From NCBI GenBank assembly GCA_030680835.1, contig JAUXUD010000027.1:1-64000 (forward strand): DNA of 64,000 bases, written 5' to 3'. Both the position numbers and the translations under genes were made by a program. The notes under the pieces are model-generated. The model had not been told where the DNA came from, did no database searches, and saw nothing but the letters and a program-made list of their open reading frames with translations. The DNA comes from Bacteroidota bacterium. GTDB lineage: Bacteria; Bacteroidota; Bacteroidia; UKL13-3. Below, one piece after another: positions 14,415 through 24,140 of the stretch. Positions within the stretch are counted from its first letter, which is position 1; each line of letters starts with the position of its first letter.

Positions 14415-14971
14415 AACATTTCTCCTATTTTTATGTCGCTGCCCTGCCCCATTTTTTCTGCTTTTTGTAGTCGCATTACATCTTTTTCCAGCAAGGCTTT
14501 TAACGATTGTCTTGCTTTAAATATGTGCGACTTTACATTACTCAAATTTGTTTGTTGTATGCCTGCTATTTCTTCATAGCTAAATCCTGCCACTTCATAT
14601 AAGGTGATGGCTTCCTGTTGGGCAGGTTTTAATTTGCTTAACAGAGTTGCTAACTCACGTTTCTGTAAGGTTTCATCTGCCTCAATGGATCCCTTTATCT
14701 CCTCCATGCTATCCGCATTCCAGGGAAGCTGGAATTTTTGCCTACGCAGTTTTTTTAAATACAAATTGCGGGCAATGCCAAATAAATAATAAACAAAGTG
14801 ATCGGCTTGTTTCAGGCGTTCAAAATTTTCAAACGCATTCAGGGTAATATCACTGATTAAATCTTTTGCATCATCGGGCTGCCAAACCAGCGATTGCACA
14901 TACCTGCACAACCTTGCATGCACAGGTTTATACAGATTCATGAATTGCTCGTTTTTATCTAAAGGCACCAA
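14411..14971 (-). CDS. ECF RNA polymerase sigma factor
   Basis: A 186-residue sigma-70 family factor with only regions 2 and 4. Region 2 is visible as MNLYKPVHARLCRYV through DDAKDLISDITLNAF and YYLFGIARNLYLKKLRR. Region 4 is KLKPAQQEAITLYEVAGFSY then EEIAGIQQTNLSNVKSHIFK, the helix-turn-helix that reads the -35 element. It directs RNA polymerase to a small regulon, probably including its own operon. Its stop overlaps the start of the 845-residue membrane protein (14411-14414), which is the likely partner that holds it inactive. No target promoter can be defined from the window. Confidence 0.93.
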   Translation of the reverse strand: MVPLDKNEQFMNLYKPVHARLCRYVQSLVWQPDDAKDLISDITLNAFENFERLKQADHFVYYLFGIARNLYLKKLRRQKFQLPWNADSMEEIKGSIEADETLQKRELATLLSKLKPAQQEAITLYEVAGFSYEEIAGIQQTNLSNVKSHIFKARQSLKALLEKDVMRLQKAEKMGQGSDIKIGEML

Positions 14972-15162
14972 AACACGTTCAGGTTAAAGGGCTCATACAT
15001 CAGTAAGTTCCACGGGAAGGTATAAAAGTTATCGGATGAAAGATAAATAATTACAGTTAATTGACTATCAGTTCATAAAAAACATTTCCTGCTTTTCATT
15101 GTATTGCTGCCAAAAGTCAAAAGATAGCTGTAACCAAACCTTGTTGCTTTTAGGGAAGCTTT

Positions 15163-15708
15163 TTACAAATTGTTTTTCCTGAACCCAATTAATTTACGGT
15201 TTTTATCATTTTCATGAATAAACTGGTTCAGGTAATCAAAAACCAACTGGATATTCTTATCCTGCTTGCCAATCTTCTTGTTCATTTCTTCCATCTTCAA
15301 TAATATATCTTTATGGGTATAAAGCATTTCACGTAAACGTGTATAAATACGCATAATTTGAATATTTACCTGTATTGCACTTTGGCTGTTTAAAACACTT
15401 GAAAGCATAAGCACTCCATGCTCAGTGAAAACAAGCGGAGCTTTCCTCATACCCATATTTATGGAATTGGATATCACAAATTGTGATTTCCAATTTTTGA
15501 ATTCTTTGTCTGATAGTTGAAACATAAAATCCCCAGGAAACCTGTCCGGGTTTCTCCTTACTGCCTGATTCAAAACCCTTGTTTCCACACCATATAGTTC
15601 AGCCAGATCCCGGTCTATCATTACCTTTTGTTTTCTGATCAGGTAAATCTTGTTCATTACAATTTCATCAGGATGTGTAACCTGATTGTTCCTTTTTCTG
15701 TTTGCCAT
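15163..15708 (-). CDS. ORF6N-domain DNA-binding protein
   Basis: 181 residues. The N-terminal ORF6N domain (KIYLIRKQKVMIDRDLAELY, then RRNPDRFPGDFMFQLSDKEF and PLVFTEHGVLMLSSVLNS) is a KilA-N-like DNA-binding module first known from phages and large DNA viruses. It is common as a chromosomal stray gene in Bacteroidota. The C-terminal third is a coiled-coil-like KMEEMNKKIGKQDKNIQLVF. Function is unknown; phage-derived regulation or a mobile-element remnant are the usual guesses. There is no phage gene nearby. A 34-nt stretch of its coding sequence (15465-15498) recurs beyond the uvrA stop at 15909-15942. Confidence 0.85.
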   Translation of the reverse strand: MANRKRNNQVTHPDEIVMNKIYLIRKQKVMIDRDLAELYGVETRVLNQAVRRNPDRFPGDFMFQLSDKEFKNWKSQFVISNSINMGMRKAPLVFTEHGVLMLSSVLNSQSAIQVNIQIMRIYTRLREMLYTHKDILLKMEEMNKKIGKQDKNIQLVFDYLNQFIHENDKNRKLIGFRKNNL

Positions 15709-15908
15709 CCAACGAATCTACTCTTCACTTTACTAATGGCATATATGCTTGACCCTCTATTGAGAGTCATCAGTATCATTTTCTGTGAAATAAAAAGTGA
15801 TTTCCCCAATGGTTAAACAGGCTAACAACCATTGAAACTTTTTCCTATTTATAGGATTTTATTTTAGAGTGTAACTGTAAACATATGCTGGATTGCCGGC
15901 ATTTACAA

Positions 15909-15942
15909 AATTGGATATCACAAATTGTGACCTCCAATTTTA
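15909..15942 (-). terminator. hairpin after uvrA, shared with ORF6N coding sequence
   Basis: On the minus strand AAAATTGGA ... TCACAA / TTGTGA ... TCCAATTTT forms an interrupted hairpin 2 nt past the uvrA stop and ends in a short T run, fitting a terminator. The same 34 nt, with two changes, occurs at 15465-15498 within the ORF6N gene in the same orientation. One is probably copied from the other. Confidence 0.55.
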
Positions 15943-15944
15943 AA

Positions 15945-18818
15945 TTATACGATCCCAAGTTCCTTCTTCAAAAACATCCCTGTATAGCTCCGTTTCTCTT
16001 TGCAAATTTCTTCCGGGGTTCCTTCGCATAATATTTCGCCTCCGTATTTGCCCCCTTCCGGTCCAATATCTATCACATGATCGGCTACTTTAACAATGTC
16101 TAAATTGTGTTCAATTACCAAAACGGTATTGCCTTTATCAACCAGCTTTTGAAGTACGCCCAGCAATACATGAACATCTTCAAAATGTAAACCTGTGGTG
16201 GGTTCATCTAAAATATAAAAAGTATTGCCTGTATCGCGCTTGCTGAGCTCGGTGGCAAGCTTTACACGCTGCGCTTCTCCCCCGCTTAAGGTAGTGCTTT
16301 GCTGACCCAGGGTAATATATCCCAGACCCACATCATTTAATGCCTCAATTTTGCGGAGAATCTGCGGGGTATGTTCAAAAAACTTAACGGCATCTTCAAT
16401 AGCCATATCCAACACATCATTGATGGACTTTCCTTTAAAACGAATTTCAAGAGTTTCGCGGTTATAACGCTTGCCATTGCAGGTTTCACATTTAACATAC
16501 ACATCGGGAAGGAAATTCATTTCAATGGTACACATGCCTGCGCCCTGACAGGTTTCGCATCTGCCTCCTTTTACATTAAATGAAAATCTGCCGGGTTTAT
16601 ATCCTCTTATTTTCGATTCGGGCAAACCCACAAAAAGATTCCTGATATCGCTGAAAACTTCTACATAGGTGGCTGGATTGCTGCGTGGGGTGCGGCCTAT
16701 CGGACTTTGATCAATTTCTATCACTTTGTCAACATGCTCCAATCCTTTTATTTCTTTATATGATAATGGCTTTTGAATGGAATGATAAAAATGCTGCCGC
16801 AAAATCGGATACAAAGTCTCATTGATTAATGAGGATTTACCGCTTCCGCTTACACCGGTAACACAAATAAATTTTCCCAGGGGAAAGTTTACCGAAAGGT
16901 TTTTTAAATTATTTCCACTGGCACCTTTCAGACTTAATTTTTTTCCATTGCCTTTTCTTCGAACTTTTGGCACTTCAATTTCTTTGGTGCCATTGAGGTA
17001 TTGGGCAGTAACTGAATCGGAGCGAAGTATATCATCCAGGGTTCCTTCTGCCGATATATGTCCGCCATGCACGCCTGCACCATAGCCAATATCGAGTATC
17101 CAGTCGCTTTCGGCCATCATGTCTTTATCGTGTTCAACTACAATCACGCTGTTCCCAACATCTCTTAATGTTTTCAGCGAATCAATCAAACGGTGGTTAT
17201 CTCGCTGATGCAAACCAATGCTGGGCTCATCTAAAATGTATAATACACCCACCAGTTGTGAACCAATTTGAGTAGCCAGACGAATCCTTTGTGCTTCTCC
17301 GCCGCTTAATGTTTTTGCCGGAGAATTCAAGGTTAAATAATCAATTCCTACCCCCTGCAAAAATTGAATCCTGCTTCTGATTTCTTTTAATATTTCGGTC
17401 GCAATAATATTTTGCTTTTCATCCAGATGTTTTTCAATATCCCTGAACCAATCGCCCAATGCGCTTATTTCCAATTGGGCCAGATCGGCAATATTCTGAC
17501 CTCCGATTTTATAATGAAGCGATTCTTTTTTGAGTCGGGCTCCATTGCATTCGGGGCAAGGCAAAACCTGCATAAATTCTTCTGCCCAGCGGTATATGGC
17601 ATCATAACTGCGTTCGTGATAATGACGTGTGATAATAGGTATCACACCTTCCCAGGTTGAATTGTAATTTTGTGTATAACCACTGCTGTATTGATAGGGA
17701 ATCACCAGAGGTTCATCATGTCCGTGTAGGATGGCCTGCAATGCTTCATCCGATAATTTCTCTATAGGATCTGCAAAACTGAATTTGAAAATTTTACCAA
17801 TTTCACGCAATTGTAAAAAGGTCCAGTTGTCTCTAACCTCACCTAAGGGAACAATGGCACCTTTGTTAATGTTTAATTTTTTGTCGGGTATAACAGCATC
17901 TTCATCAATAATACTTTTTACCCCCAAACCGTCGCATGCCGGACAGGCACCGTATGGCGAATTAAATGAAAAACTATTCGGCTGCGGTTCATCATAGCTG
18001 ATGCCGCTTTTGGGGTCCATTAAAAACTTGCTGAAATGAAATGCCTTATTTGTATCATTCTCTAATAAAACCAATGTGCCTTTTCCCATTTTAAGTGCAT
18101 TTTTTACACTTTCGGCAATCCGGAAGCGCGCATCTTTTTTAGGTTCAATGCGATCAATCAATACCTCTATATCATGGATTTTATAACGATCCGCCTGCAT
18201 TTTGGCGGTTATTTCTTTAATCTCACCATCCAGACGAATTTTGGTATATCCCTGTTTCCGAACCTGCTCAAACAATTCACGGTAATGTCCTTTTCTCCCT
18301 TTAATTAAAGGAGCAAGAATTGAAATTTTCTTATTTTCAAATTGCGAAATGATGGTAGAAATAATTTGCTCTTCCGAAAATTTAACCATTTTATTTCCGT
18401 TCACATAACTATAAGCATCTGCAGCCCGTGCAAATAACAAGCGCATAAAATCATAAATCTCGGTAATGGTACCAACGGTAGAACGTGGGTTTTTATTTAC
18501 GGTTTTCTGCTCAATAGCAATTACCGGAGAAAGGCCATTGATTTTGTCCACATCGGGCCGCTCCATATTGCCTATGAATTGCCGGGCATAAGCCGAAAAA
18601 CTTTCCATATAGCGGCGTTGCCCTTCCGCAAAAATAGTATCAAATGCAAGTGAAGATTTTCCGCTGCCACTCAATCCGGTAATGGTAACGAGCTTGTTTC
18701 TCGGTATTTTTACATCAATGTTTTTGAGGTTGTGTTCGCGTGCCCCCAATATCTCTATATATTCATCTTCGGCCGATGTTTGAGTTTCCTTAATTTTCTC
18801 TGATTGTATTTGTGACAT
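15945..18818 (-). CDS. uvrA: excinuclease ABC subunit A
   Basis: A 957-residue ABC ATPase that recognises DNA damage in nucleotide excision repair together with UvrB. It has two ABC modules: GLSGSGKSS at 48-56 and a second [13 protein letters not shown], each with its LSGGEAQR signature and a DEPSIGLH or DEPTTGLH Walker B region. The C-terminal zinc hook is intact (CETCQGAG ... [10 protein letters not shown]). In the first zinc module only the second pair is seen ([10 protein letters not shown]). The place of the first CxxC reads [13 protein letters not shown] with no Cys. An exact TAnnTTTG lies on the minus strand at 18916-18909. Length is normal for the family. Confidence 0.97.
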   Translation of the reverse strand: MSQIQSEKIKETQTSAEDEYIEILGAREHNLKNIDVKIPRNKLVTITGLSGSGKSSLAFDTIFAEGQRRYMESFSAYARQFIGNMERPDVDKINGLSPVIAIEQKTVNKNPRSTVGTITEIYDFMRLLFARAADAYSYVNGNKMVKFSEEQIISTIISQFENKKISILAPLIKGRKGHYRELFEQVRKQGYTKIRLDGEIKEITAKMQADRYKIHDIEVLIDRIEPKKDARFRIAESVKNALKMGKGTLVLLENDTNKAFHFSKFLMDPKSGISYDEPQPNSFSFNSPYGACPACDGLGVKSIIDEDAVIPDKKLNINKGAIVPLGEVRDNWTFLQLREIGKIFKFSFADPIEKLSDEALQAILHGHDEPLVIPYQYSSGYTQNYNSTWEGVIPIITRHYHERSYDAIYRWAEEFMQVLPCPECNGARLKKESLHYKIGGQNIADLAQLEISALGDWFRDIEKHLDEKQNIIATEILKEIRSRIQFLQGVGIDYLTLNSPAKTLSGGEAQRIRLATQIGSQLVGVLYILDEPSIGLHQRDNHRLIDSLKTLRDVGNSVIVVEHDKDMMAESDWILDIGYGAGVHGGHISAEGTLDDILRSDSVTAQYLNGTKEIEVPKVRRKGNGKKLSLKGASGNNLKNLSVNFPLGKFICVTGVSGSGKSSLINETLYPILRQHFYHSIQKPLSYKEIKGLEHVDKVIEIDQSPIGRTPRSNPATYVEVFSDIRNLFVGLPESKIRGYKPGRFSFNVKGGRCETCQGAGMCTIEMNFLPDVYVKCETCNGKRYNRETLEIRFKGKSINDVLDMAIEDAVKFFEHTPQILRKIEALNDVGLGYITLGQQSTTLSGGEAQRVKLATELSKRDTGNTFYILDEPTTGLHFEDVHVLLGVLQKLVDKGNTVLVIEHNLDIVKVADHVIDIGPEGGKYGGEILCEGTPEEICKEKRSYTGMFLKKELGIV

Positions 18819-18908
18819 ATCCGGCTTTTAGCTATCAAATGCAGACCTTTCGCAACTGGAATTCCCAAAAGCAATGTGGAACAGCAAATAACATTTTTTC
18901 TTATTTCG

Positions 18909-18916
18909 CAAAAATA
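18909..18916 (-). promoter_or_regulatory. -7 promoter element of uvrA
   Basis: TATTTTTG on the minus strand matches TAnnTTTG, about 90 nt upstream of the uvrA ATG. The leader between them carries the word GGCTTTTAGCTAT (18823-18835), also seen at 8182. No SOS-type box was recognised. Confidence 0.5.
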
Positions 18917-18937
18917 CGTTCTTTGAATTAAAAAATT

Positions 18938-19621
18938 ATGGAAACTTTACCTTTAAGTCTGACGGTATTATTTATTTTAACAATAATAATTACTGTAGCG
19001 ATCTTCTATAAAGCCTGTAATCAGTCAAAAGTTTTTTTGATATTCATTATAGGATGGCTTGTTATACAATCCCTTATTTCGTTAAGTGGTTTTTATACAG
19101 TAACCGACAATTTGCCACCCCGTTTTGTTTTGGTTCCTATTCCATTATTTATCTGCATTCTTTTGCTGTTTTTCACTCAACCGGGTCAAAAGTTTTTAGA
19201 CAGCTTAAACATAAAAATACTTACGCTTATACATGTAATCCGGATTCCTGTAGAGCTTTGTTTATTCTGGTTATTCACCTATAAAACAATCCCGCAGTTA
19301 ATGACATTTGAAGGTCGTAATTTTGATATTATCTCAGGAATTTCAGCTCCCTTCATTTATTATTTCGGTTTTGTAAAACCTTCCATCAGCAGAAATATAA
19401 TATTGCTTTGGAATTTTATTTGTTTGGGATTACTTTTAAATATAGTAATTCATGCAGCCCTTTCGGCTCCATTTCCCCTCCAGCAATTTGCATTCGATCA
19501 ACCCAATATTGCTGTCCTCTATTTTCCCTTTGTATTTTTACCCGGATGCATTGTCCCACTGATATTACTCTCTCATCTTGCATCCATCAGGCAATTACTG
19601 AAAAAAGAAACGTTGCAGTAA
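18938..19621 (+). CDS. multi-pass membrane protein of unknown function
   Basis: 227 residues with about seven hydrophobic segments, from LSLTVLFILTIIITVAIFY at the N-terminus to FVFLPGCIVPLILLSHLASI near the C-terminus. The loop TFEGRNFDIISGISAPF and the motif GFVKPSISRNIILLWN resemble a family of small Bacteroidota integral membrane proteins, but I cannot name it. There are no catalytic motifs. It is divergent from uvrA and ends 3 nt before the stop of the convergent DUF218 gene. The inner membrane is the likely location. Confidence 0.7.
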   Translation: METLPLSLTVLFILTIIITVAIFYKACNQSKVFLIFIIGWLVIQSLISLSGFYTVTDNLPPRFVLVPIPLFICILLLFFTQPGQKFLDSLNIKILTLIHVIRIPVELCLFWLFTYKTIPQLMTFEGRNFDIISGISAPFIYYFGFVKPSISRNIILLWNFICLGLLLNIVIHAALSAPFPLQQFAFDQPNIAVLYFPFVFLPGCIVPLILLSHLASIRQLLKKETLQ

Positions 19622-19624
19622 ATT

Positions 19625-20389
19625 TTAGATATATCCTTTTATTTTATATACCGCCAGTCCTATTAGCTCCTTTAATAAATAAGTCCAGTTTTGTACGCCT
19701 CCAAAACCCGGTAAAAAAGTATTAATCACATGGTCTTTACTTCGTATTGAACGCAAATCAGTTGAGTAAGGATATACCTGAATTCCCGCTTTGGTAAAGC
19801 ACGCCAAAGCCCTCCGCATATGAAAGCCCGAGGTTACCAATAAGTATTTTTTTGATTTCCAGGCCGGATCTTTCATGTCAAGCATTTTAGCAGTAAAGGA
19901 AGCGTTTTGGTATGTGTTAACAGATGCCTTTTCAATCCAGATACATGAATCGGGAATGCAGCATTTAAGCAAAAACATCCGGCCCAGTTCTGCCTCAGCT
20001 TTATAGGTTCCAAAAACGGTATCGGCACCTGCTGTATAAATAATCCGGTTTGAAACACCCCTTTTAAACAAGTCGATGGCCTGCATCATTCGGTCGTTTC
20101 CATCCGAAAAATTAACACGCAGCTGTCCATCAATCGTGTAATTGGTAACAAAACCTCCGGGAATTATGATTCCGTTAAATTTTTCATTTTTCTTAACGGC
20201 TACAGGGGCTACTTCATACCAGCCCATTGCCAGCTGACTGATATACGGATTCGAAAAAAATATCAGAAGACCCATACCCCACCATAAATATTTCTTTATT
20301 TTGGTAATGGAATACAACACCAGAAGTATAATAATCATACTAACGGGTGCTACCATTGCATATAATATTTTTGATAATAAATAAAACAT
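19625..20389 (-). CDS. YdcF/DUF218-family membrane protein
   Basis: 254 residues with two N-terminal membrane segments and then a DUF218 domain. The domain shows FNGIIIPGGFVTNY, DLFKRGVSNRIIYTAGAD, EASVNTYQNA-type ENTxxNA (as KASVNTYQNASF) and LLVTSGFHMRRALACFTKAG. Relatives include E. coli ElyC and SanA, linked with envelope integrity and peptidoglycan or polysaccharide precursor lipid metabolism. The reaction is unknown. It starts 2 nt after the stop of the DUF6427-like gene and is last in a three-gene minus-strand operon. Confidence 0.88.
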   Translation of the reverse strand: MFYLLSKILYAMVAPVSMIIILLVLYSITKIKKYLWWGMGLLIFFSNPYISQLAMGWYEVAPVAVKKNEKFNGIIIPGGFVTNYTIDGQLRVNFSDGNDRMMQAIDLFKRGVSNRIIYTAGADTVFGTYKAEAELGRMFLLKCCIPDSCIWIEKASVNTYQNASFTAKMLDMKDPAWKSKKYLLVTSGFHMRRALACFTKAGIQVYPYSTDLRSIRSKDHVINTFLPGFGGVQNWTYLLKELIGLAVYKIKGYI

Positions 20390-20391
20390 AT

Positions 20392-21378
20392 TTAATGGTT
20401 AAAATATTGATAATATACTGCACATAATAGTAATCCGTAAAAAGTAATTTCTTTCAGTATCCATCTTTTTTCACTTATAAAAAAGTTAGCCATCACAAAA
20501 GAAAGGGAAACCGACAGAAAACACAAGCCATACATAAAACTCTGATTCTCGGCAAACACAGAAATGATACCAAATAACAACATGATTAACAGGACGAGCT
20601 GAATGCGCCGGGTTTTTACTTTATGCCGGTAAAAGTTTAATTGAATATCGATAAAAGAAAAAACAAAAACAGGAATAATCAATATCCAGATAACACCCTG
20701 CTGAAACTGAATTCCGATTGGATTAAAATAACTTTTATTAAACGAATACTGAAATGAAAATATAAAATCATTAAGATGATTTGTTAAAAAAAATATGACA
20801 CCCAGAAAATAAACCGGAAGTACAATACCAAAAATGGCAACCATCCAGTAACGTAAATTAAAGGAAGTCATGTAAAGTACGCTTATCAGTATAAATGGAA
20901 GGTAAATAATGAGATCGTAACTGAATAATAATCCCAAACCCAACAGCATTCCTGCGTCAAACACCAGCAATAAAGGTAATTTTGATTCGTATAAATAACA
21001 CAAGCGGTATAACAATAAAATAATAAATGTATTGGCCAATATTTGAGGAGATAATACAAGTTGCTGGGGATAAAGACTGTTTAATAAAACAAAAAACAAG
21101 GCCGGTAAAAGATTATCCTTATACAATATGGAATGGGAGGAGCTGATATAATTTACCAGCAATGCCTGAAAAAAAATAAATACAGACGCAATCAGGTATG
21201 ATTTAAATTCATAGCCGCCAAATGACCGGATCCAGTCAAAAACCAATTGTGCAAAAGGAGTATTTATATTTGGTTCAACAGGGCTTGAATAAAATATTGT
21301 TGATAAACGAATGAGAATGGTAAATGCCAGCAGGCATATTATGGAAAAAATAGATTTGGATCTGAATATACTTAGCAA
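20392..21378 (-). CDS. DUF6427-like polytopic membrane protein
   Basis: 328 residues, nearly all hydrophobic, with about nine to ten membrane segments and the topology of a GT-C-like or flippase-like protein. Pieces such as FDAGMLLGLGLLFSYDLIIY and FNLRYWMVAIFGIVLPVYFL resemble DUF6427, a family restricted to Bacteroidota. No function is known. It lacks the acidic first-loop motif expected of an active GT-C glycosyltransferase. It sits 10 nt after a secreted-protein gene and 2 nt before the DUF218 gene, so a shared envelope task is likely. Confidence 0.65.
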   Translation of the reverse strand: MLSIFRSKSIFSIICLLAFTILIRLSTIFYSSPVEPNINTPFAQLVFDWIRSFGGYEFKSYLIASVFIFFQALLVNYISSSHSILYKDNLLPALFFVLLNSLYPQQLVLSPQILANTFIILLLYRLCYLYESKLPLLLVFDAGMLLGLGLLFSYDLIIYLPFILISVLYMTSFNLRYWMVAIFGIVLPVYFLGVIFFLTNHLNDFIFSFQYSFNKSYFNPIGIQFQQGVIWILIIPVFVFSFIDIQLNFYRHKVKTRRIQLVLLIMLLFGIISVFAENQSFMYGLCFLSVSLSFVMANFFISEKRWILKEITFYGLLLCAVYYQYFNH

Positions 21379-21388
21379 AACTTAACGA

Positions 21389-22861
21389 TTAAAAGGTAAC
21401 ACGCATCAGGGTAAATTGTTTATCACGAATGGTACTGAATATTGCCGAGTTTGCAGAAATTTGTTTGAACTCTCCCGGTATAATTGCAGCATTAAAGTTA
21501 TTTGATTTGATTAAAATTTTACCATCCGATTTCCCCTGATAATTCGTGTAATTCAGCATAATATCACTCTCTTTATCCAGATCGCTGTTGTATAAAATAT
21601 AAATAAAATCGGTTGTTATTACCGGAACAACAGAGGATAAATAACCGCCGTCTCCCACCGAATTCTGACGTTTTTTAATGAGTTCTGTAAAATGAATTTC
21701 CCCTTCTTTATTTAGAGAAATCAATCCTACCTCATCATAATTATAAACTATACGCGTTGCTGTTTGCGGAAAATTATTTACATAATAGGTATAGGTTTGC
21801 TTGGTTTGATAAAATTTTTCCGCTATCAAAAAAATGCCGCCATCGCTTCTCGGGATCAACTTCCGGATATAATAATCATTCAAGTCCTGCTTGCCCCGTT
21901 CCAATCGGGTAGAGGTGAGTTTTTGGATAACACCGCCATCAAAATTCGAGATGTAATTAAGTTCTTCCGTGCGGGTATTAAAACCAAAGCGCCTAAAAAA
22001 GTAACCGTTAACATCATTGTTTTTATTCTGAGAATAAAATCCAACAACCGTAATGGTATGGTTAAAATTATTCACCGCCATGGCCAGTTCTTCAATAAAA
22101 ACAGAATCATTATCCAACTGATATTCCAGTATTTTGTCACTATTCTGGTAATAACCGTAAAGGAAAAATTTCCTGGGATCAGCACTTTCATCTTTCTCCT
22201 GAACTTTGGGATAATCGATCAGTAAGAATATATCTCCTCCATTATTTAAATCAAAAGCCGTTACAAAAACCGATTGTTGCCTGTATGCAAGATTAAACTG
22301 CTTTCCATAAATTTGTTGAAGCTGGTTGTTGAAACAATATAAATTCAGGCTTGAGGAGTTTTTATCGTTCCCCAATGTAAAATACATAATCCCAACATTG
22401 GTTTTTTCGGCATTGGTTTTTATCTGTATTTTTCTTTTTTCAATAAACCTGCCCTTTTCTATGGTACAAATCACAAATGGTGAGCCGCTTACTTTAAGGT
22501 TTTCATCCAATTTCTGAACCAATAAATCAACTTTTCCCGTATTGGTATTTCGCGCGCTGATAAAAATAAAGAGCGCATTATCAACCAGCAATACCCGTTC
22601 AACCAACCCATTTATGCTAAGTGGCAAAGGAACACTTGACTCAAGCGACAGGTTCTGTTTGTATTTTTCAATAATTACATCCGCAGCAAAATCATTGTCT
22701 TTACAGCGCAATAAATAAATCCCGGATGGGGTTTCACCTATAATCTGCGTATACAAATTTTTCTGTTTTATTTTTTGCGGATTCCCCCATTCCACATTTT
22801 GCGCACGGGCCTGTATCCCCAGCACACATAAAACAATTACTAAAAGCTTGATAAATGGCAT
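21389..22861 (-). CDS. secreted protein of unknown function
   Basis: 490 residues from the ATG at 22861, with the signal peptide MPFIKLLVIVLCVLGIQARA before Q. A GTG 60 nt upstream keeps the frame open, but a TTATTTGC promoter-like box lies between the two starts. The mature part is a run of short beta strands with repeated patterns (GIYLLRCKDN, DIFLLIDYPK, GIFLIAEKFY), which suggests a beta-propeller. There is no sorting domain at the C-terminus (ends FTLMRVTF), so it may stay periplasmic. First gene of the operon with DUF6427-like and DUF218 genes. Confidence 0.7.
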   Translation of the reverse strand: MPFIKLLVIVLCVLGIQARAQNVEWGNPQKIKQKNLYTQIIGETPSGIYLLRCKDNDFAADVIIEKYKQNLSLESSVPLPLSINGLVERVLLVDNALFIFISARNTNTGKVDLLVQKLDENLKVSGSPFVICTIEKGRFIEKRKIQIKTNAEKTNVGIMYFTLGNDKNSSSLNLYCFNNQLQQIYGKQFNLAYRQQSVFVTAFDLNNGGDIFLLIDYPKVQEKDESADPRKFFLYGYYQNSDKILEYQLDNDSVFIEELAMAVNNFNHTITVVGFYSQNKNNDVNGYFFRRFGFNTRTEELNYISNFDGGVIQKLTSTRLERGKQDLNDYYIRKLIPRSDGGIFLIAEKFYQTKQTYTYYVNNFPQTATRIVYNYDEVGLISLNKEGEIHFTELIKKRQNSVGDGGYLSSVVPVITTDFIYILYNSDLDKESDIMLNYTNYQGKSDGKILIKSNNFNAAIIPGEFKQISANSAIFSTIRDKQFTLMRVTF

Positions 22862-22932
22862 TAACTTGCAAATAATTTTAAAAAAACGAAGATACTTTTT
22901 TCGAAGTATTTGTTTGAACACAATTTTAAGTA

Positions 22933-24126
22933 ATGACCCGATTTAAACTTTTAGAAACAGCAAAAAAGCAGGAAACCGCAGTGATGGTGGCCGTTATTAC
23001 TCAAAACCAGCGCCCCGAACAGGCCGAAGAATATTTGGATGAACTGGCATTTTTAGCCCATACCGCCGGGGCAAAAGTGCTTAAACGATTCACTCAAAAG
23101 CTCACCTACCCCAACCCGAGAACCTTTATCGGCGAAGGAAAACTCGAAGAAATTTCGGAATACGTTGTTGCACACGAAATTGATATTGTAATTTTTGATG
23201 ATGAACTCAGTCCCTCACAAATCAGAAATTTAGAGGGTACCCTCAAATGCAAAATACTCGACCGGAGCAATATGATTCTGGATATTTTTGCAAGCAGAGC
23301 CAAAACTGCCCAGGCAAAATTTCAGGTAGAACTGGCTCAGGCCCAATATATGCTGCCCCGCTTAACCCGCATGTGGACGCACCTGAGTAAACACAAAGGC
23401 GGCATCGGAATGAAAGGTCCGGGAGAAACGGAAATTGAAACCGACCGCAGGGTACTGAGAGAGAAAATTACGAAACTGAAAGAACGCCTGGACCTGATTA
23501 ACAAACAAGCCGATACCCGCAGAAGAAACCGCGATGAAAAAGTAAGGGTTGCCCTGGTGGGTTATACCAATGTGGGCAAATCAACCTTGATGAATGTATT
23601 AACCAAAAGCGATGTTTTTGCAGAAGACAAATTATTTGCCACCCTCGATAGTACAGTAAGAAAAGTAGACTGGGCCGGCTGTAGTTTTTTATTGAGTGAT
23701 ACCGTTGGGTTTATCCGTAAATTACCCCATCAACTCATCGAATGTTTTAAATCAACACTGGATGAAATAAGGGAGGCCGATATTTTATTGCATATTGTTG
23801 ATATCAGTCATGCCAATTTTGAAGAACAGATCCATGTGGTAAGCGAAACCCTGAAGGAAATTAAAGCCCACGACAAAAGGGTATTACTGGTTTTTAATAA
23901 AATTGATAAATTAAAGGAGCCCTTTATTTTGGATGAGGAAACCATTGAAAGCAAACAGGCTTATATCGAACAATTAAAAAACACATGGATGGCAAAAGAA
24001 AACTTGCAGGTGGTATTTATTTCCGCCGGCAAAAAGATCAATATAGATGAGTTAAGAGAGCTGCTTTCAGAGCAGGTAAAGGAAGTGGTAAAGGAGTATA
24101 AAAAGAGTTTGCCTGTTTTTGAATAA
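22933..24126 (+). CDS. hflX: ribosome-associated GTPase HflX
   Basis: A 397-residue GTPase that splits and rescues stalled 70S ribosomes. The N-terminal domain shows TFIGEGKLEEI and IVIFDDELSPSQIRNLE. The central glycine-rich loop shows GGIGMKGPGETEIETDRR, and the G domain carries GYTNVGKST (G1), DTVGFI (G3) and NKID (G4). A short C-terminal domain follows. Length is normal. It is divergent from the secreted-protein operon, with 71 nt between starts. The hairpin at 24141-24201 just past its stop may terminate the transcript. Confidence 0.95.
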   Translation: MTRFKLLETAKKQETAVMVAVITQNQRPEQAEEYLDELAFLAHTAGAKVLKRFTQKLTYPNPRTFIGEGKLEEISEYVVAHEIDIVIFDDELSPSQIRNLEGTLKCKILDRSNMILDIFASRAKTAQAKFQVELAQAQYMLPRLTRMWTHLSKHKGGIGMKGPGETEIETDRRVLREKITKLKERLDLINKQADTRRRNRDEKVRVALVGYTNVGKSTLMNVLTKSDVFAEDKLFATLDSTVRKVDWAGCSFLLSDTVGFIRKLPHQLIECFKSTLDEIREADILLHIVDISHANFEEQIHVVSETLKEIKAHDKRVLLVFNKIDKLKEPFILDEETIESKQAYIEQLKNTWMAKENLQVVFISAGKKINIDELRELLSEQVKEVVKEYKKSLPVFE

Positions 24127-24140
24127 AATTAATTTGCCCT

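Noticed and set aside
14972-15162. About 40 open codons after the ORF6N stop on the minus strand (INWVQEKQFVKSFPKS onwards)
   Set aside because: No start codon and no resemblance to a known family; the ORF6N protein already has a normal C-terminus (RKLIGFRK).
21764-22225. 153-codon plus-strand frame opposite the secreted protein at 21.4-22.9 kb
   Set aside because: Antisense shadow with no start context or domain.
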